Below are positions 43,736 to 51,914 of a stretch of 64,000 nucleotides of DNA, in pieces. A model generated the notes under the pieces. It did not search any database. It was not told the origin of the DNA and saw only the letters and a list, made by a program, of their open reading frames with translations. The stretch's first letter is position 1. Each line of letters begins with the position of its first letter. Location: positions 124,001-188,000 of the forward strand of contig JAXLYP010000020.1 of NCBI GenBank assembly GCA_046351395.1, given 5' to 3'. This DNA is from CAYYKK01 sp046351395. Lineage in GTDB: Bacteria; Myxococcota_A; Polyangia; Polyangiales; Polyangiaceae. Both the position numbers and the translations under genes were made by a program.

Positions 43736-44956
43736 GTGCTCACGTCGGATCTCGTCCGCGCCCGTCGCGTCGCGGGCGCCCTGAAGGTGCAGTTCCTCGA
43801 CAGCGCGGCGCGCGCGCGGCTCGGCCCCGTCGCGGACGCCTACGTGAAGGCGTACGCGTCGCTCGTCGGCGAGACGCGGACCACCGTGGACGCCGCGCTC
43901 GCGGCCGTCGAGGTCTCCGCGCGCGACCGGCCGGTGGCGCTGGGCCTCGCGAAGCTCTGCGAGGATCGCGCGGAGTTCGAGGCGCCCGGCGGGCTCGATC
44001 CGGAGGTGGTGCGCGAGGAGCTCTTCACCCGGGCGGCAGCAGCGCACCGCGCGTCGACCGCGCGCTCCCGGTTCGCGCGCGAGCCGATCGTGCGCGCGAC
44101 GGCGGAGTCGATGGGCGTGTCGAGCGACGACGTGGAGCGCGCGATGTTCGCCGATCTGCGCGACAACCAGCGGCTCACGCGCTTCGACGCGCTCTCCGTC
44201 GAGGAGCTCCTCGATCGGTACGACGTGGGCTTGGTACAAGCGCTCCTCCTCCGCGCGACCTACGTCGAGCTCGAGGCGATCGCGGCGCCGGCGGCCGCGG
44301 TGCGGAGGATCTTCCGCGCGGCGCGCTTCTTCGGACTGCTCTACGCCGCGCGCCCCACCGCGCGGGGGACGCTGTTTCGGTTCGACGGCCCGCTCAGCTT
44401 GTTCGAGGCGGCGCAGAAATACGGCATCAAGCTCGCGATGTTCTTCCCACGCATCCTCGAGCTGCCCGAGTTCGCGCTGACCGCCGAGATCCGCTACGGC
44501 GCGGCGCGCGAGGTCACGATGCTCCGGCTCGACCACACCGCGGGGCTCAAGGGTCGGGCTCCCGCGCGCGAGCCCGAGCGGCCGGAGATCACCGCCCTGG
44601 TGGAGGCGTTCGACGCGCTCGGCTCGAAGTGGAAGATCAAGCGAGCGCCGAAGCCCATCGCGATCCCGGGCGAGGCGCTCGTCGCCCCCGACCTCGCGTT
44701 CACGCACGAGGCGACGGGCGAAGAGGTGCTGTTCGAGCTCTTCGGCTTCTGGAGCCGCGCCGCCGTGTTCCAGCGGATCGAGACGATTCAACGAGGCTTC
44801 CCCGGGCGAATCCTCCTCGCCGTGGGCAAGCAGCTCCGCGTGAGCCCCGAGCTCCTCGAGGGGGACGAGAACGGCAGCATCCTCGTCTTTCGAACCAGCA
44901 TCTCGGCGAAGGAGGTGCTCGCGCGCCTCGACGGGCCCGCTGGGCGCGACGCATAG
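43736..44956 (+). CDS. Bax1-type nuclease (DUF790), XPB partner
   Basis: 406 residues from GTG 43736, chosen because the family begins with the pattern LTSDLVRARRVAGALKVQFL seen here. DUF790 proteins (archaeal Bax1) form a stable complex with XPB and cut DNA bubbles on the 3' side. The middle has the family core (ADLRDNQRLTRF, YDVGLVQALLLRATYVEL, RAARFFGLLY and FDGPLSLFEAAQKYGIKLA). The C-terminal PD-(D/E)xK-like nuclease part reads VAPDLAFTHEATGEEVLFEL, with Asp and Glu in catalytic positions, then FGFW. The helicase partner is just upstream, separated only by the small lipoprotein gene. Confidence 0.93.
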   Translation: MLTSDLVRARRVAGALKVQFLDSAARARLGPVADAYVKAYASLVGETRTTVDAALAAVEVSARDRPVALGLAKLCEDRAEFEAPGGLDPEVVREELFTRAAAAHRASTARSRFAREPIVRATAESMGVSSDDVERAMFADLRDNQRLTRFDALSVEELLDRYDVGLVQALLLRATYVELEAIAAPAAAVRRIFRAARFFGLLYAARPTARGTLFRFDGPLSLFEAAQKYGIKLAMFFPRILELPEFALTAEIRYGAAREVTMLRLDHTAGLKGRAPAREPERPEITALVEAFDALGSKWKIKRAPKPIAIPGEALVAPDLAFTHEATGEEVLFELFGFWSRAAVFQRIETIQRGFPGRILLAVGKQLRVSPELLEGDENGSILVFRTSISAKEVLARLDGPAGRDA

Positions 44957-45036
44957 GCCGCGCGTGTCCGCGCCGTGCGCTCGTGGGTCGTTGCTCGCCG
45001 CGTCGGGTGGCCCCGCGCGCCCCGCGCGCCGGAGGG

Positions 45037-45387
45037 TCAGCCCGAGTCGTCGCTCACGTTGGGGGCGTGGTGCGTCTCGGCGAGATCGTCGAACACGTGC
45101 GAAAGGAGGGCGAGCTTCCCGGCGTGCCGCAGAACTCCCTCGATGACGTGTTTGTTCGCGTTGTACACGGCGAGCCACTTCGCGCGGGCGGTCGCGATCG
45201 CCTTCTCGCTCCGGTCGGCCTCGATCGCCGCCTTCATCGCCTCGTCCGCGAGCCTCTGCTTCTCGACGCAAAAGTCGACGGCGCCGTCGAGCTCGGGGAC
45301 GAGTCCCTTCACGTCTCGAAGGATCCGCTCGCGCACGAACGGGCCGTAGGACTGCGTCTCGTTCGAATCGATGAAGGGATCGGGCAT
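45037..45387 (-). CDS. Uncharacterised small helical protein
   Basis: 116 residues from ATG 45387 with a good ribosome site (GAGGAG, 5 bases upstream). There is no signal peptide. The central part is predominantly helical and charged (FCVEKQRLADEAMKAAIEAD, RSEKAIATARAKWLAVYNA), with one cysteine. The N-terminus is acidic (DPFIDSNETQSYGPF). No family was recognised. It is convergent with the Bax1 gene and divergent from the propeller lipoprotein gene. Confidence 0.68.
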   Translation of the reverse strand: MPDPFIDSNETQSYGPFVRERILRDVKGLVPELDGAVDFCVEKQRLADEAMKAAIEADRSEKAIATARAKWLAVYNANKHVIEGVLRHAGKLALLSHVFDDLAETHHAPNVSDDSG

Positions 45388-45477
45388 CGGTCTCCTCGGG
45401 CGCTGTAGCCTACCAGGTCCGTCGTGGATCGATCACCGCATCGCCTCGTCTTCCCTGCTGGCGCGCGTACGCGCGCG

Positions 45478-47415
45478 ATGCGGTCGTGGGATGGCCACAC
45501 GGTCCGCGGGCGTTCTCGGCGCGTGACGCGAGGCGGCTCTGGACTCTTTGCGGTGACCTTGGGGGCCGCCGTGATCGCGTGTAGCGGCGCGTCCCCGCGG
45601 ATCGGGCCGGCGTCGATCGCCTCCGCGAGCGCTGCGTCGAGCGCGACCGCGCCCCCCATTTGCGACACCACGGCGCTCGAAGCCAAGGGAGATCTCGACG
45701 GCGTCCTCGAGGCGCTCGGGCGCTGCGCGAACCTCCCGCTCGACCAGAGGATGCACGGCGCCGAGCTCCTCGTGTCGCTCGGAGAGGTGGCCGCGGCCAA
45801 GGAGGCGGCGTCCGAGATCGCCGCGAGCGCGCGGGAGCGCGGCGGACCGGGGCCCGAGCTCGGCGCTCGCATCGACGCCGTGCTCGCGACGCCCGATCCC
45901 GCTCCGCGCCCGCTCGCCGACGTGCTCGCCGAGGTCGACGCGTTGGTCGCGCGCGCGCGATCGGAGCGTGAGCCGGCCCGCTGGATCGATCGGGCGAAGG
46001 CCAAGCACGCGCTCTCACGCGCGACGGGACAACGCGCGACACCCGTCCTCGTGGGGCGCACCGGGATCGCCCGGTGGGCGGCGGGGCACGCGCTCTTCGA
46101 CGTGCAGGTCCACGGTGTCCCGCTCGGCGCGCAGGCCGAGAGCGCGACGCTCGTCGCCGAATTGGACGCGCGGGGCGCGCTGCGCGGGACGAGACTCCTG
46201 AGCCCCTCGGTGAAGCTCGCCGACATCCAGTCCATCCTGCGCCTCCCGAGTCCGCCCGGCGCGTTCGCCGCGGTGACACAAGACGGGGTGCGCGCGTTTT
46301 TCACGGGGCGCGAGGTACCCGCCCTGCCCGCCGAGGGCATGCTCCAGCTCGCGCCGGGAGGCGCGGTGCTCGTCGCCTACACGTACGATCACATCACCGC
46401 GATCGACCTCGCCTCGTGGAAGATCCGGTTCGGGATGACCGTGACGGGCGCGACCCTCGCCCGGGTCACCGAGGACTCGTTGATCACGACGGCCGGAGTC
46501 GCGAACGATCTGAGCCAAGTGATCGATCTTGCGACAGGGGAGCCCCGGATTCAGCTTCAGGGCCTCGGCGCGCTCTCCCCCGACGGTCATACGCTCGCCG
46601 CGTTGGAGGGCGACGTCACGCAGCCCGGCTCCTACAAGCTGCACGTTCGCGGGGTCGCAGGATCGTCGACGGAGCGGACGGTGCCGGTCCCGGACGTCAA
46701 TGCGCCCGTGCTCGCGTTCGACGGCGACGCGCATGTCTTGGTTCAGGACTACGTCACGGTCGGCATGCGCGGCTGCTCGCTCGTCACGCGAGCCTACGTC
46801 GACGCTCGCACCGGACAGTCGCTGCCCATTCCGAAGAACAACCTGAACGGATCGTGCGGCGAGATGGGCGCGCTCCCCATGACCTACGAAGCGTCGGGGC
46901 TGACAGCGTATGCCTACCCTTATTCGGAGTCGGAGCTCGTGGTCTCCCCGAAGGGAGCGGCGGAGCAACACGTGCCGCTCTCCGTGAAGGACGGGTTCAG
47001 CGTCTCCGGCATCACCGGGACCGAGGACGGCCACTACGTCGTGGCGTGCGGGAGCGGCGCGTTCTCCGGTGCGTTCGTGCTCGACGTGAAGACCGGCGCG
47101 TCGAAGTTCACGGCCTCGGTGGACGACTGCAGCCCGGGCGTCGTCGAGGGCCATCGAATGCTCGGCGCGCGCGGCGTCATCGATCTCGACAGCGATTCCG
47201 AGTCCCCGAGCTGGCCCGAGCTCTCTGCCGCGCCGCTCTTCCCGGAGGATCGCGTGGAGGAGCTCTCGAAGCTGCGCGTGCCCACGGACACACCGGGGCT
47301 CTATTGTCGGTTCGGCGAGCTGCTCCAGCCCTACGAGGTCTGCGGCCCGCCGCCGCCGGATGTGGGCGCGGCGCCGCGCCGAGAGAGCGCGGACCGCGGC
47401 ACCGTCACCAAGTGA
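45478..47415 (+). CDS. Uncharacterised lipoprotein with helical N-terminal and propeller-like C-terminal parts
   Basis: 645 residues from ATG 45478. A GTG at 45424 would add 18 residues, and a GTG at 45523 would give a more normal signal length (VTRGGSGLFAVTLGAAVIAC). The lipobox is VIAC. The N-terminal part (about 50-170) is helical and repeat-like. The rest shows propeller-type strands (LVAYTYDHITAIDLASWKIRF, GALSPDGHTLAALEGD, GHYVVACGSGAFSGAFVLD) with a few cysteines. No enzymatic motif was seen. Its 3' end overlaps the convergent glycosyltransferase gene by 11 bp. Confidence 0.72.
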   Translation: MRSWDGHTVRGRSRRVTRGGSGLFAVTLGAAVIACSGASPRIGPASIASASAASSATAPPICDTTALEAKGDLDGVLEALGRCANLPLDQRMHGAELLVSLGEVAAAKEAASEIAASARERGGPGPELGARIDAVLATPDPAPRPLADVLAEVDALVARARSEREPARWIDRAKAKHALSRATGQRATPVLVGRTGIARWAAGHALFDVQVHGVPLGAQAESATLVAELDARGALRGTRLLSPSVKLADIQSILRLPSPPGAFAAVTQDGVRAFFTGREVPALPAEGMLQLAPGGAVLVAYTYDHITAIDLASWKIRFGMTVTGATLARVTEDSLITTAGVANDLSQVIDLATGEPRIQLQGLGALSPDGHTLAALEGDVTQPGSYKLHVRGVAGSSTERTVPVPDVNAPVLAFDGDAHVLVQDYVTVGMRGCSLVTRAYVDARTGQSLPIPKNNLNGSCGEMGALPMTYEASGLTAYAYPYSESELVVSPKGAAEQHVPLSVKDGFSVSGITGTEDGHYVVACGSGAFSGAFVLDVKTGASKFTASVDDCSPGVVEGHRMLGARGVIDLDSDSESPSWPELSAAPLFPEDRVEELSKLRVPTDTPGLYCRFGELLQPYEVCGPPPPDVGAAPRRESADRGTVTK

Positions 47416-48562
47416 CCTTCTGGCTGTCCCGGACGAACCGCACGAACCCCTCGACCGCGGCCGTGTTCATCATCGTGAACGTGCGCGCGAGCTGACCCAG
47501 CTTGCCCGCGCGCGGGCCGAGCGCGGCGAGCGCGGCGAACGCGAGCTCCCCGCCGAGCAGGAGCTTCAGCCGGGCGCGCTCCGCCTCGTTCGTCTCGGTG
47601 AGCAGCCCCTCGATCGTGCCGAGCACCGCGCCCGCCATCAGCGGCGGACCGGCGAGGCGCAGCAGCTTGTGCGAGAACGTCTCGAAGAAGCTCGGGTTCG
47701 TCACGGGCGAGAGGAGCTTCGGCATCTTCGCGAAGAGCTGGAAGTTCCCCGCGAGCGTGCGGACCTTGCGGCCCTTCTCGCGGTCGTCGTCGAACGCGTC
47801 GTCCAGGGCGACCGCGTCCTTCTCGAACACGAGTGACTTGCCCTGCAGGCGGAGCCCGAGCGGGATCCACATGTCGTCGAGGATGATGTCCGCGGGCACC
47901 TCCGCGGGGAAATCGCTCGCGCGGATCGCGTAGAGCGGCCCCGTGACGCCGACCATCCCACGGAAGCGCGCCTCGCACGAGCGGATGAAGTTCTCGTACC
48001 TCCAATACGCGCCCGCACCCGTCCCGCCGACGAGCTCGAGGTTCCCGGACACGCACCCCACGCTCGGATCGGCGAGGTGGTCGACGAGGGATCGAACCGC
48101 GTTCGCGCTCAGCACCTGGCGGATGTCCGTGAGGACGAACACCTCGCCCGTCGCCTCCTTGCGCATCACGTTGAGCGCGCTCGGCTTGCCGCGCCGCGCG
48201 TCTCCCCGGATCAGCCGAACGCCCCGATCCGCGTACGCGCGGATCACCTCGTCGCTGCCGTCGTCGGACGCGTCCGAGTAGAGGAGGATCTCGAGCTTGT
48301 CCTTCGGGTACGTCTGCGCGAGCAAGCTATCGAGCTTCGGCTTCACGTACGCGCGCGCGTTGTAGACGGGGATCAACACGCTCACCCTCGGCTCGTACGC
48401 GGTGTCCCGCGCCGTCGTCATGGGCTTGAGCGCGGACAGGAGCGCGACCGCGACGGGGTACCCGACGTACGTGTACCCGAGCAGCGCGACGGAGGCGTAG
48501 GCGAGGCGAGACAAGACGCGTCCTTCGTAAATTCGTGGGCGAGGCGCGGCAAGCGCCGTCAT
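47405..48562 (-). CDS. Membrane-associated family 2 glycosyltransferase
   Basis: 385 residues from ATG 48562. A first membrane helix (about 20-42, YASVALLGYTYVGYPVAVALL) precedes a GT-A domain. RVSVLIPVYNARAYVKPKLDSLLAQTYP is the nucleotide-sugar binding start, LYSDASDDGSDEVI carries the D-x-D-type residues, and LDDMWIPLGLRL the likely acceptor-side acid. Two more hydrophobic segments close the protein (LAGPPLMAGAVLGTIEGLL, GELAFAALAALG). It probably transfers a sugar to a lipid or growing polysaccharide at the inner membrane. It lies alone, with no Wzx/Wzy or other polysaccharide genes nearby. Confidence 0.88.
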   Translation of the reverse strand: MTALAAPRPRIYEGRVLSRLAYASVALLGYTYVGYPVAVALLSALKPMTTARDTAYEPRVSVLIPVYNARAYVKPKLDSLLAQTYPKDKLEILLYSDASDDGSDEVIRAYADRGVRLIRGDARRGKPSALNVMRKEATGEVFVLTDIRQVLSANAVRSLVDHLADPSVGCVSGNLELVGGTGAGAYWRYENFIRSCEARFRGMVGVTGPLYAIRASDFPAEVPADIILDDMWIPLGLRLQGKSLVFEKDAVALDDAFDDDREKGRKVRTLAGNFQLFAKMPKLLSPVTNPSFFETFSHKLLRLAGPPLMAGAVLGTIEGLLTETNEAERARLKLLLGGELAFAALAALGPRAGKLGQLARTFTMMNTAAVEGFVRFVRDSQKVTW

Positions 48563-48632
48563 CGCGCCGAGTCCACCTCCCTCCGAACGTCGAAGTTGGC
48601 CCGGAGCCCGGCGCTTCGCTTGGATCGCGCCC

Positions 48633-49877
48633 GTGCGCACCTCATCCTTCCTCGGGCTGACTCTCCTCCTCGCGGCGTGCTCTTCCAAAGCGGAGCGGGG
48701 CGAACCGCCCCAGCCGACGTCCAGCGAGGCCTCGCCGCCCGCGGCGGACGTGAAGAAGGCCCCGAGCGACGTGACGCCCGCCGCGGCGATCCCGAAGGAC
48801 CAAGGGAAGACCATCACCGCGGAGGCCGCGAGCGGCCCGCCCGACGGGATGGCCGCGATCCCCGGCGGGTTCTTTCGGATGGGCTCGCCCCGCTTGCTCG
48901 GCAACCCCGAGGAGCGGCCCATGCACGAGCGCGTCGTCGCGAGCTTCTACATGGACAAGACCGAGGTGACGCTCAGCGCCTACCACAAGTGCGTGGACGC
49001 CGGGAAATGCGCGGCCGCGCACAAGGAGCAGGTGTTCTGCACCGAGGGCGAGAAGGGCGCGGACGACCACCCCGTCAACTGCGTCTCGCACCTCGACGCG
49101 ACGAACTACTGCGCGTTCGTCGGCAAGCGCCTCCCGACCGAGGCGGAGTGGGAGTACGCCGCGCAGGGCGGGAGCGACGAGCGCAAGTTCTCCTGGGGCA
49201 ACGACGACCCGACCCAGAAGACCGCGTGCTTCGATCGACCGGGGACGTGCTCCGTCGCGTCGTTCCCCGCGGGCGCGTTCGGCCTTTACGACATGAGCGG
49301 GAACGTCTGGGAGTGGACCGACTCCTGGTTCTCGTACTTCAACGCCGAGCCCAACGAACCCGAGAAGGGCACGGACAAGGTCTTCAAGGGCGGGAGCTTC
49401 AGCCGGAGGTGGCCGAAGTGGCTCCGCGTGAAGAACCGGTCCCACTGGAAGCCCGAGGAGTTCAACGCGTGGCTCGGGTTCCGGTGCGCGCAGTCCAAGC
49501 TCCCGCTCGAGTGCCCGGACGGCGCGAGCGCCGACGGCTCCGCCTGCAAGCGCACGAGCGGTGAGCCGCTCTGCGAGCCCAACATGGGCTGGAACGGCAA
49601 CGCGTGCACGCCGCTCGGCGCGGACGGGAAGCCCACCGCAGGGGACGGCAAGCTCCCCGAGGATCACACGGGCGAGGCGGGCAAGAGGGACGACACGATC
49701 ACGCTCTCCCGCACGCCCGGGAACGACGGCGACTGCAAGAAGAACTACCCCCACAAGCCGAACGCCTACAACTGGGTGGGCAACACCTGGGAGGCGCGCA
49801 TCGCGCTCGTCGCGGCGAAGGGGTGCACCCGCCGCGACAACACGCCGACGTCGGTCAGCGCCTGCTGCCCGAACTGA
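48633..49877 (+). CDS. SUMF1 (formylglycine-enzyme-like) domain lipoprotein
   Basis: 414 residues from GTG 48633. Lipobox LLLAAC (Cys16). The SUMF1 domain (about 70-290) has GMAAIPGGFFRMGS, RLPTEAEWEYAAQGG, FGLYDMSGNVWEWTDSWF, KGGSFSRRW and the closing GFRCA. This fold is used by the true sulfatase activator but more often, as here, as a ligand-binding domain. A cysteine-containing tail (290-414) with CPDGASADGSACKRTSG and CEPNMGWNGNAC follows. It shares its domain with the receptor kinase at 5.9-8.1 kb. It is divergent from the glycosyltransferase gene. Confidence 0.88.
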   Translation: MRTSSFLGLTLLLAACSSKAERGEPPQPTSSEASPPAADVKKAPSDVTPAAAIPKDQGKTITAEAASGPPDGMAAIPGGFFRMGSPRLLGNPEERPMHERVVASFYMDKTEVTLSAYHKCVDAGKCAAAHKEQVFCTEGEKGADDHPVNCVSHLDATNYCAFVGKRLPTEAEWEYAAQGGSDERKFSWGNDDPTQKTACFDRPGTCSVASFPAGAFGLYDMSGNVWEWTDSWFSYFNAEPNEPEKGTDKVFKGGSFSRRWPKWLRVKNRSHWKPEEFNAWLGFRCAQSKLPLECPDGASADGSACKRTSGEPLCEPNMGWNGNACTPLGADGKPTAGDGKLPEDHTGEAGKRDDTITLSRTPGNDGDCKKNYPHKPNAYNWVGNTWEARIALVAAKGCTRRDNTPTSVSACCPN

Positions 49878-49903
49878 TCGACGCTCGCCCACCCAGCCGC
49901 CCG

Positions 49904-49938
49904 CGCGCGCCGTCCGATCGTATCGGCGGCGGCGCGCG
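49904..49938. terminator. Nested hairpin between convergent genes
   Basis: CGCGCGCCG (49904-49912) pairs with CGGCGCGCG (49930-49938), and an inner CCGAT-cgt-ATCGG stem sits in the loop. It lies in the 99-bp gap between the SUMF1 lipoprotein and the TRAP permease gene. It is probably a bidirectional terminator. Confidence 0.5.
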
Positions 49939-49976
49939 GACGCGCTCTCACATGCGCAGACGCGCGCGACAGCACG

Positions 49977-51914
49977 TCATGGGGGAGGCGAAGGCGGCGC
50001 GCTCGCGCTCGGCGCGGCGGAGGCGCTCGCGCTCGCGCTCGGCTTGGAGTCGGCCATCATCTGCGCGAGCAGATCCAGCTGCCCCTGGTTGAACTTCTTC
50101 TCGTCCGGCTTGCTGCTCGGCTTGTCCTCGGTGGGCTTCGCCGCCGGATCCTTCGTCGCGACCGCGTCCGGCTGCGAAGGCTCCGTCTCCTCGTCGCTGT
50201 TCGCGACCTCGAGGACTGGGCGACACAGATCCGCGATGTCCTGTCGATCCCAGAACTGGTGCCTCTCGAGCGCGAGGCACGGAACCGCGAGCGTCGCGTC
50301 CCCGGGGCGCTTCTTCGAGACGCCGTCGACCTTCCGGTTGCCGTCGAGCCCCCAGTAGTACTTGTCCGCCGCGCTGCACGGGTGCGCGTTGCCCTTGTCC
50401 ATCTGCACGCACTCGAGGATCCACGCGGCGACCGGCGGAGCGCCCTTCTTGTCCGCCTCATCGCGCAGCTTCGCCGCGTCCCCGCGCATGGAGAACGTGG
50501 AGAGGGACGGGAACACGATGAGCGCGACCAACCCCACGTGCAGCAGGATCACGTAGGGGATGACGACCCGATACACCTGCGCGACGGGCCGGTTGAACCG
50601 AAAGCTCGAGATGAAGAGGTTCAGGCCCGCCGGCGGCATGATGTACGCGAGCTCCATGTTGAGCAGGAACATCACCGCCAGGTGGAACGGGTGGATCTGG
50701 AACGCGGCCGCGAGGGGGAGCAGGAGCGGCAGGCCGACGAGGATGGTGCTGAACCCGTCCATCAGCATGCCGACGATGAAGAGGAAGAGGTTCAGCGCGA
50801 GCACGAACTTCCACTGCTCGAGCTCCGGCGCCGTGCTCGAGACGTTGAGCGCCTTGATGAACCACTCGAGGATCTTCGTCGAGACGTTCTCCGAGATGAT
50901 GTAGTTGCTCATCGCGGTCGCCATCGTGAGGATGATGATGAGCGAGCCCGCGAGGACGATCGCGTCCTTCGCGATCTTCATGACCTGCTTCCAGTTGAGG
51001 TCCCGGTAGATGTAGACCTCGACGATCAGGAAGTAGAGCGCGGCCGCGGCCGCGGCCTCGTCGAGCTGCATGAGCCCGGAGAGGATGCAGAACGCGACGA
51101 GGAGCGGCGCCATGAGCTCCCACTTCACGCCCCACACGGAGACCGCGAGCTCCTTCGGGTCGAACGGGGTGCGCGGGACCTTGCGCTTCACGCCCACCCA
51201 CACCGCGTATGCGGCGAGGACGAGCATCAGCCCGAGCGCGGGGATGCTCGTCGCGAGGTACGCGGCGTTCATGTCGATGCCCGCGACGACGCTGTAAATC
51301 ATGACGAGCGGGCTGGGCGGAAACAGGAGCCCGATCGCGCCCGCGCTCGTCACGAGGCCGAGCGAGAAGTCCTTCGGATAGCCCTGCCGGACGAGCGCCG
51401 GGTAGAGGAAGCCGCCGACGGCGACGATCGTGACGCCGCTCCCGCCCGTCATCGTCGTGAAGAACGCGCTCGCCGCGATGCACACGACCGCGAGCCCGCC
51501 GGGCATCCACCCGAGCGCGGCCGACGAGGCCCGCACGAGGCGGTTCGGCGTCTTCGACTCGGCCATGAGGTATCCCGCGAACGTGAAGAGCGGGATCGTG
51601 ATGAGGAGGGGCGACGCGGCGAACCGGTCCTCGAGGACCGTCGGCGCGATGTACCGCACGTACTGCTGGCGGTCGTTCGGGCTGCTCCACCAGAGGTAGA
51701 TCGCGACCGCCCCCATGATCGCGAAGAGCGGCATGCCGAGGATCGCGAGGCCCGCGAGCGCGATCGCCACGAACCGCCAGAACCACTGCATCATCATGTC
51801 GATGCCGAGCGCCGCGGGGTTCGCGAGGGCGCCGTGCTGCTGCGCCTTTTCTTCCGCGAACGCTTTCGCGCTCTCGACCTGGGCGAAGATGCCTCGAAGG
51901 AGGTTCGGTCCCAT
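49977..51914 (-). CDS. dctM: TRAP transporter large permease (DctM family) with C-terminal extension
   Basis: 645 residues from ATG 51914; its start codon overlaps the last base of the upstream DctQ stop. The membrane part (about 40-500) has many helices and the family signatures: LITIPLFTFAGYLMAES, TMTGGSGVTIVAVGGFLYP, GAIGLLFPPSPLVMIYSVVAG and GLPLLLPLAAAFQIHPFHLA with ELAYIMPPAGLNLF. A normal DctM is about 430 residues. Here a soluble C-terminal region of roughly 140 residues follows (AAWILECVQMDKGNAHPCSA, then an acidic and Ser/Ala/Pro-rich tail). Substrate unknown; no DctP binding protein is encoded nearby. Confidence 0.9.
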   Translation of the reverse strand: MGPNLLRGIFAQVESAKAFAEEKAQQHGALANPAALGIDMMMQWFWRFVAIALAGLAILGMPLFAIMGAVAIYLWWSSPNDRQQYVRYIAPTVLEDRFAASPLLITIPLFTFAGYLMAESKTPNRLVRASSAALGWMPGGLAVVCIAASAFFTTMTGGSGVTIVAVGGFLYPALVRQGYPKDFSLGLVTSAGAIGLLFPPSPLVMIYSVVAGIDMNAAYLATSIPALGLMLVLAAYAVWVGVKRKVPRTPFDPKELAVSVWGVKWELMAPLLVAFCILSGLMQLDEAAAAAALYFLIVEVYIYRDLNWKQVMKIAKDAIVLAGSLIIILTMATAMSNYIISENVSTKILEWFIKALNVSSTAPELEQWKFVLALNLFLFIVGMLMDGFSTILVGLPLLLPLAAAFQIHPFHLAVMFLLNMELAYIMPPAGLNLFISSFRFNRPVAQVYRVVIPYVILLHVGLVALIVFPSLSTFSMRGDAAKLRDEADKKGAPPVAAWILECVQMDKGNAHPCSAADKYYWGLDGNRKVDGVSKKRPGDATLAVPCLALERHQFWDRQDIADLCRPVLEVANSDEETEPSQPDAVATKDPAAKPTEDKPSSKPDEKKFNQGQLDLLAQMMADSKPSASASASAAPSASAPPSPPP

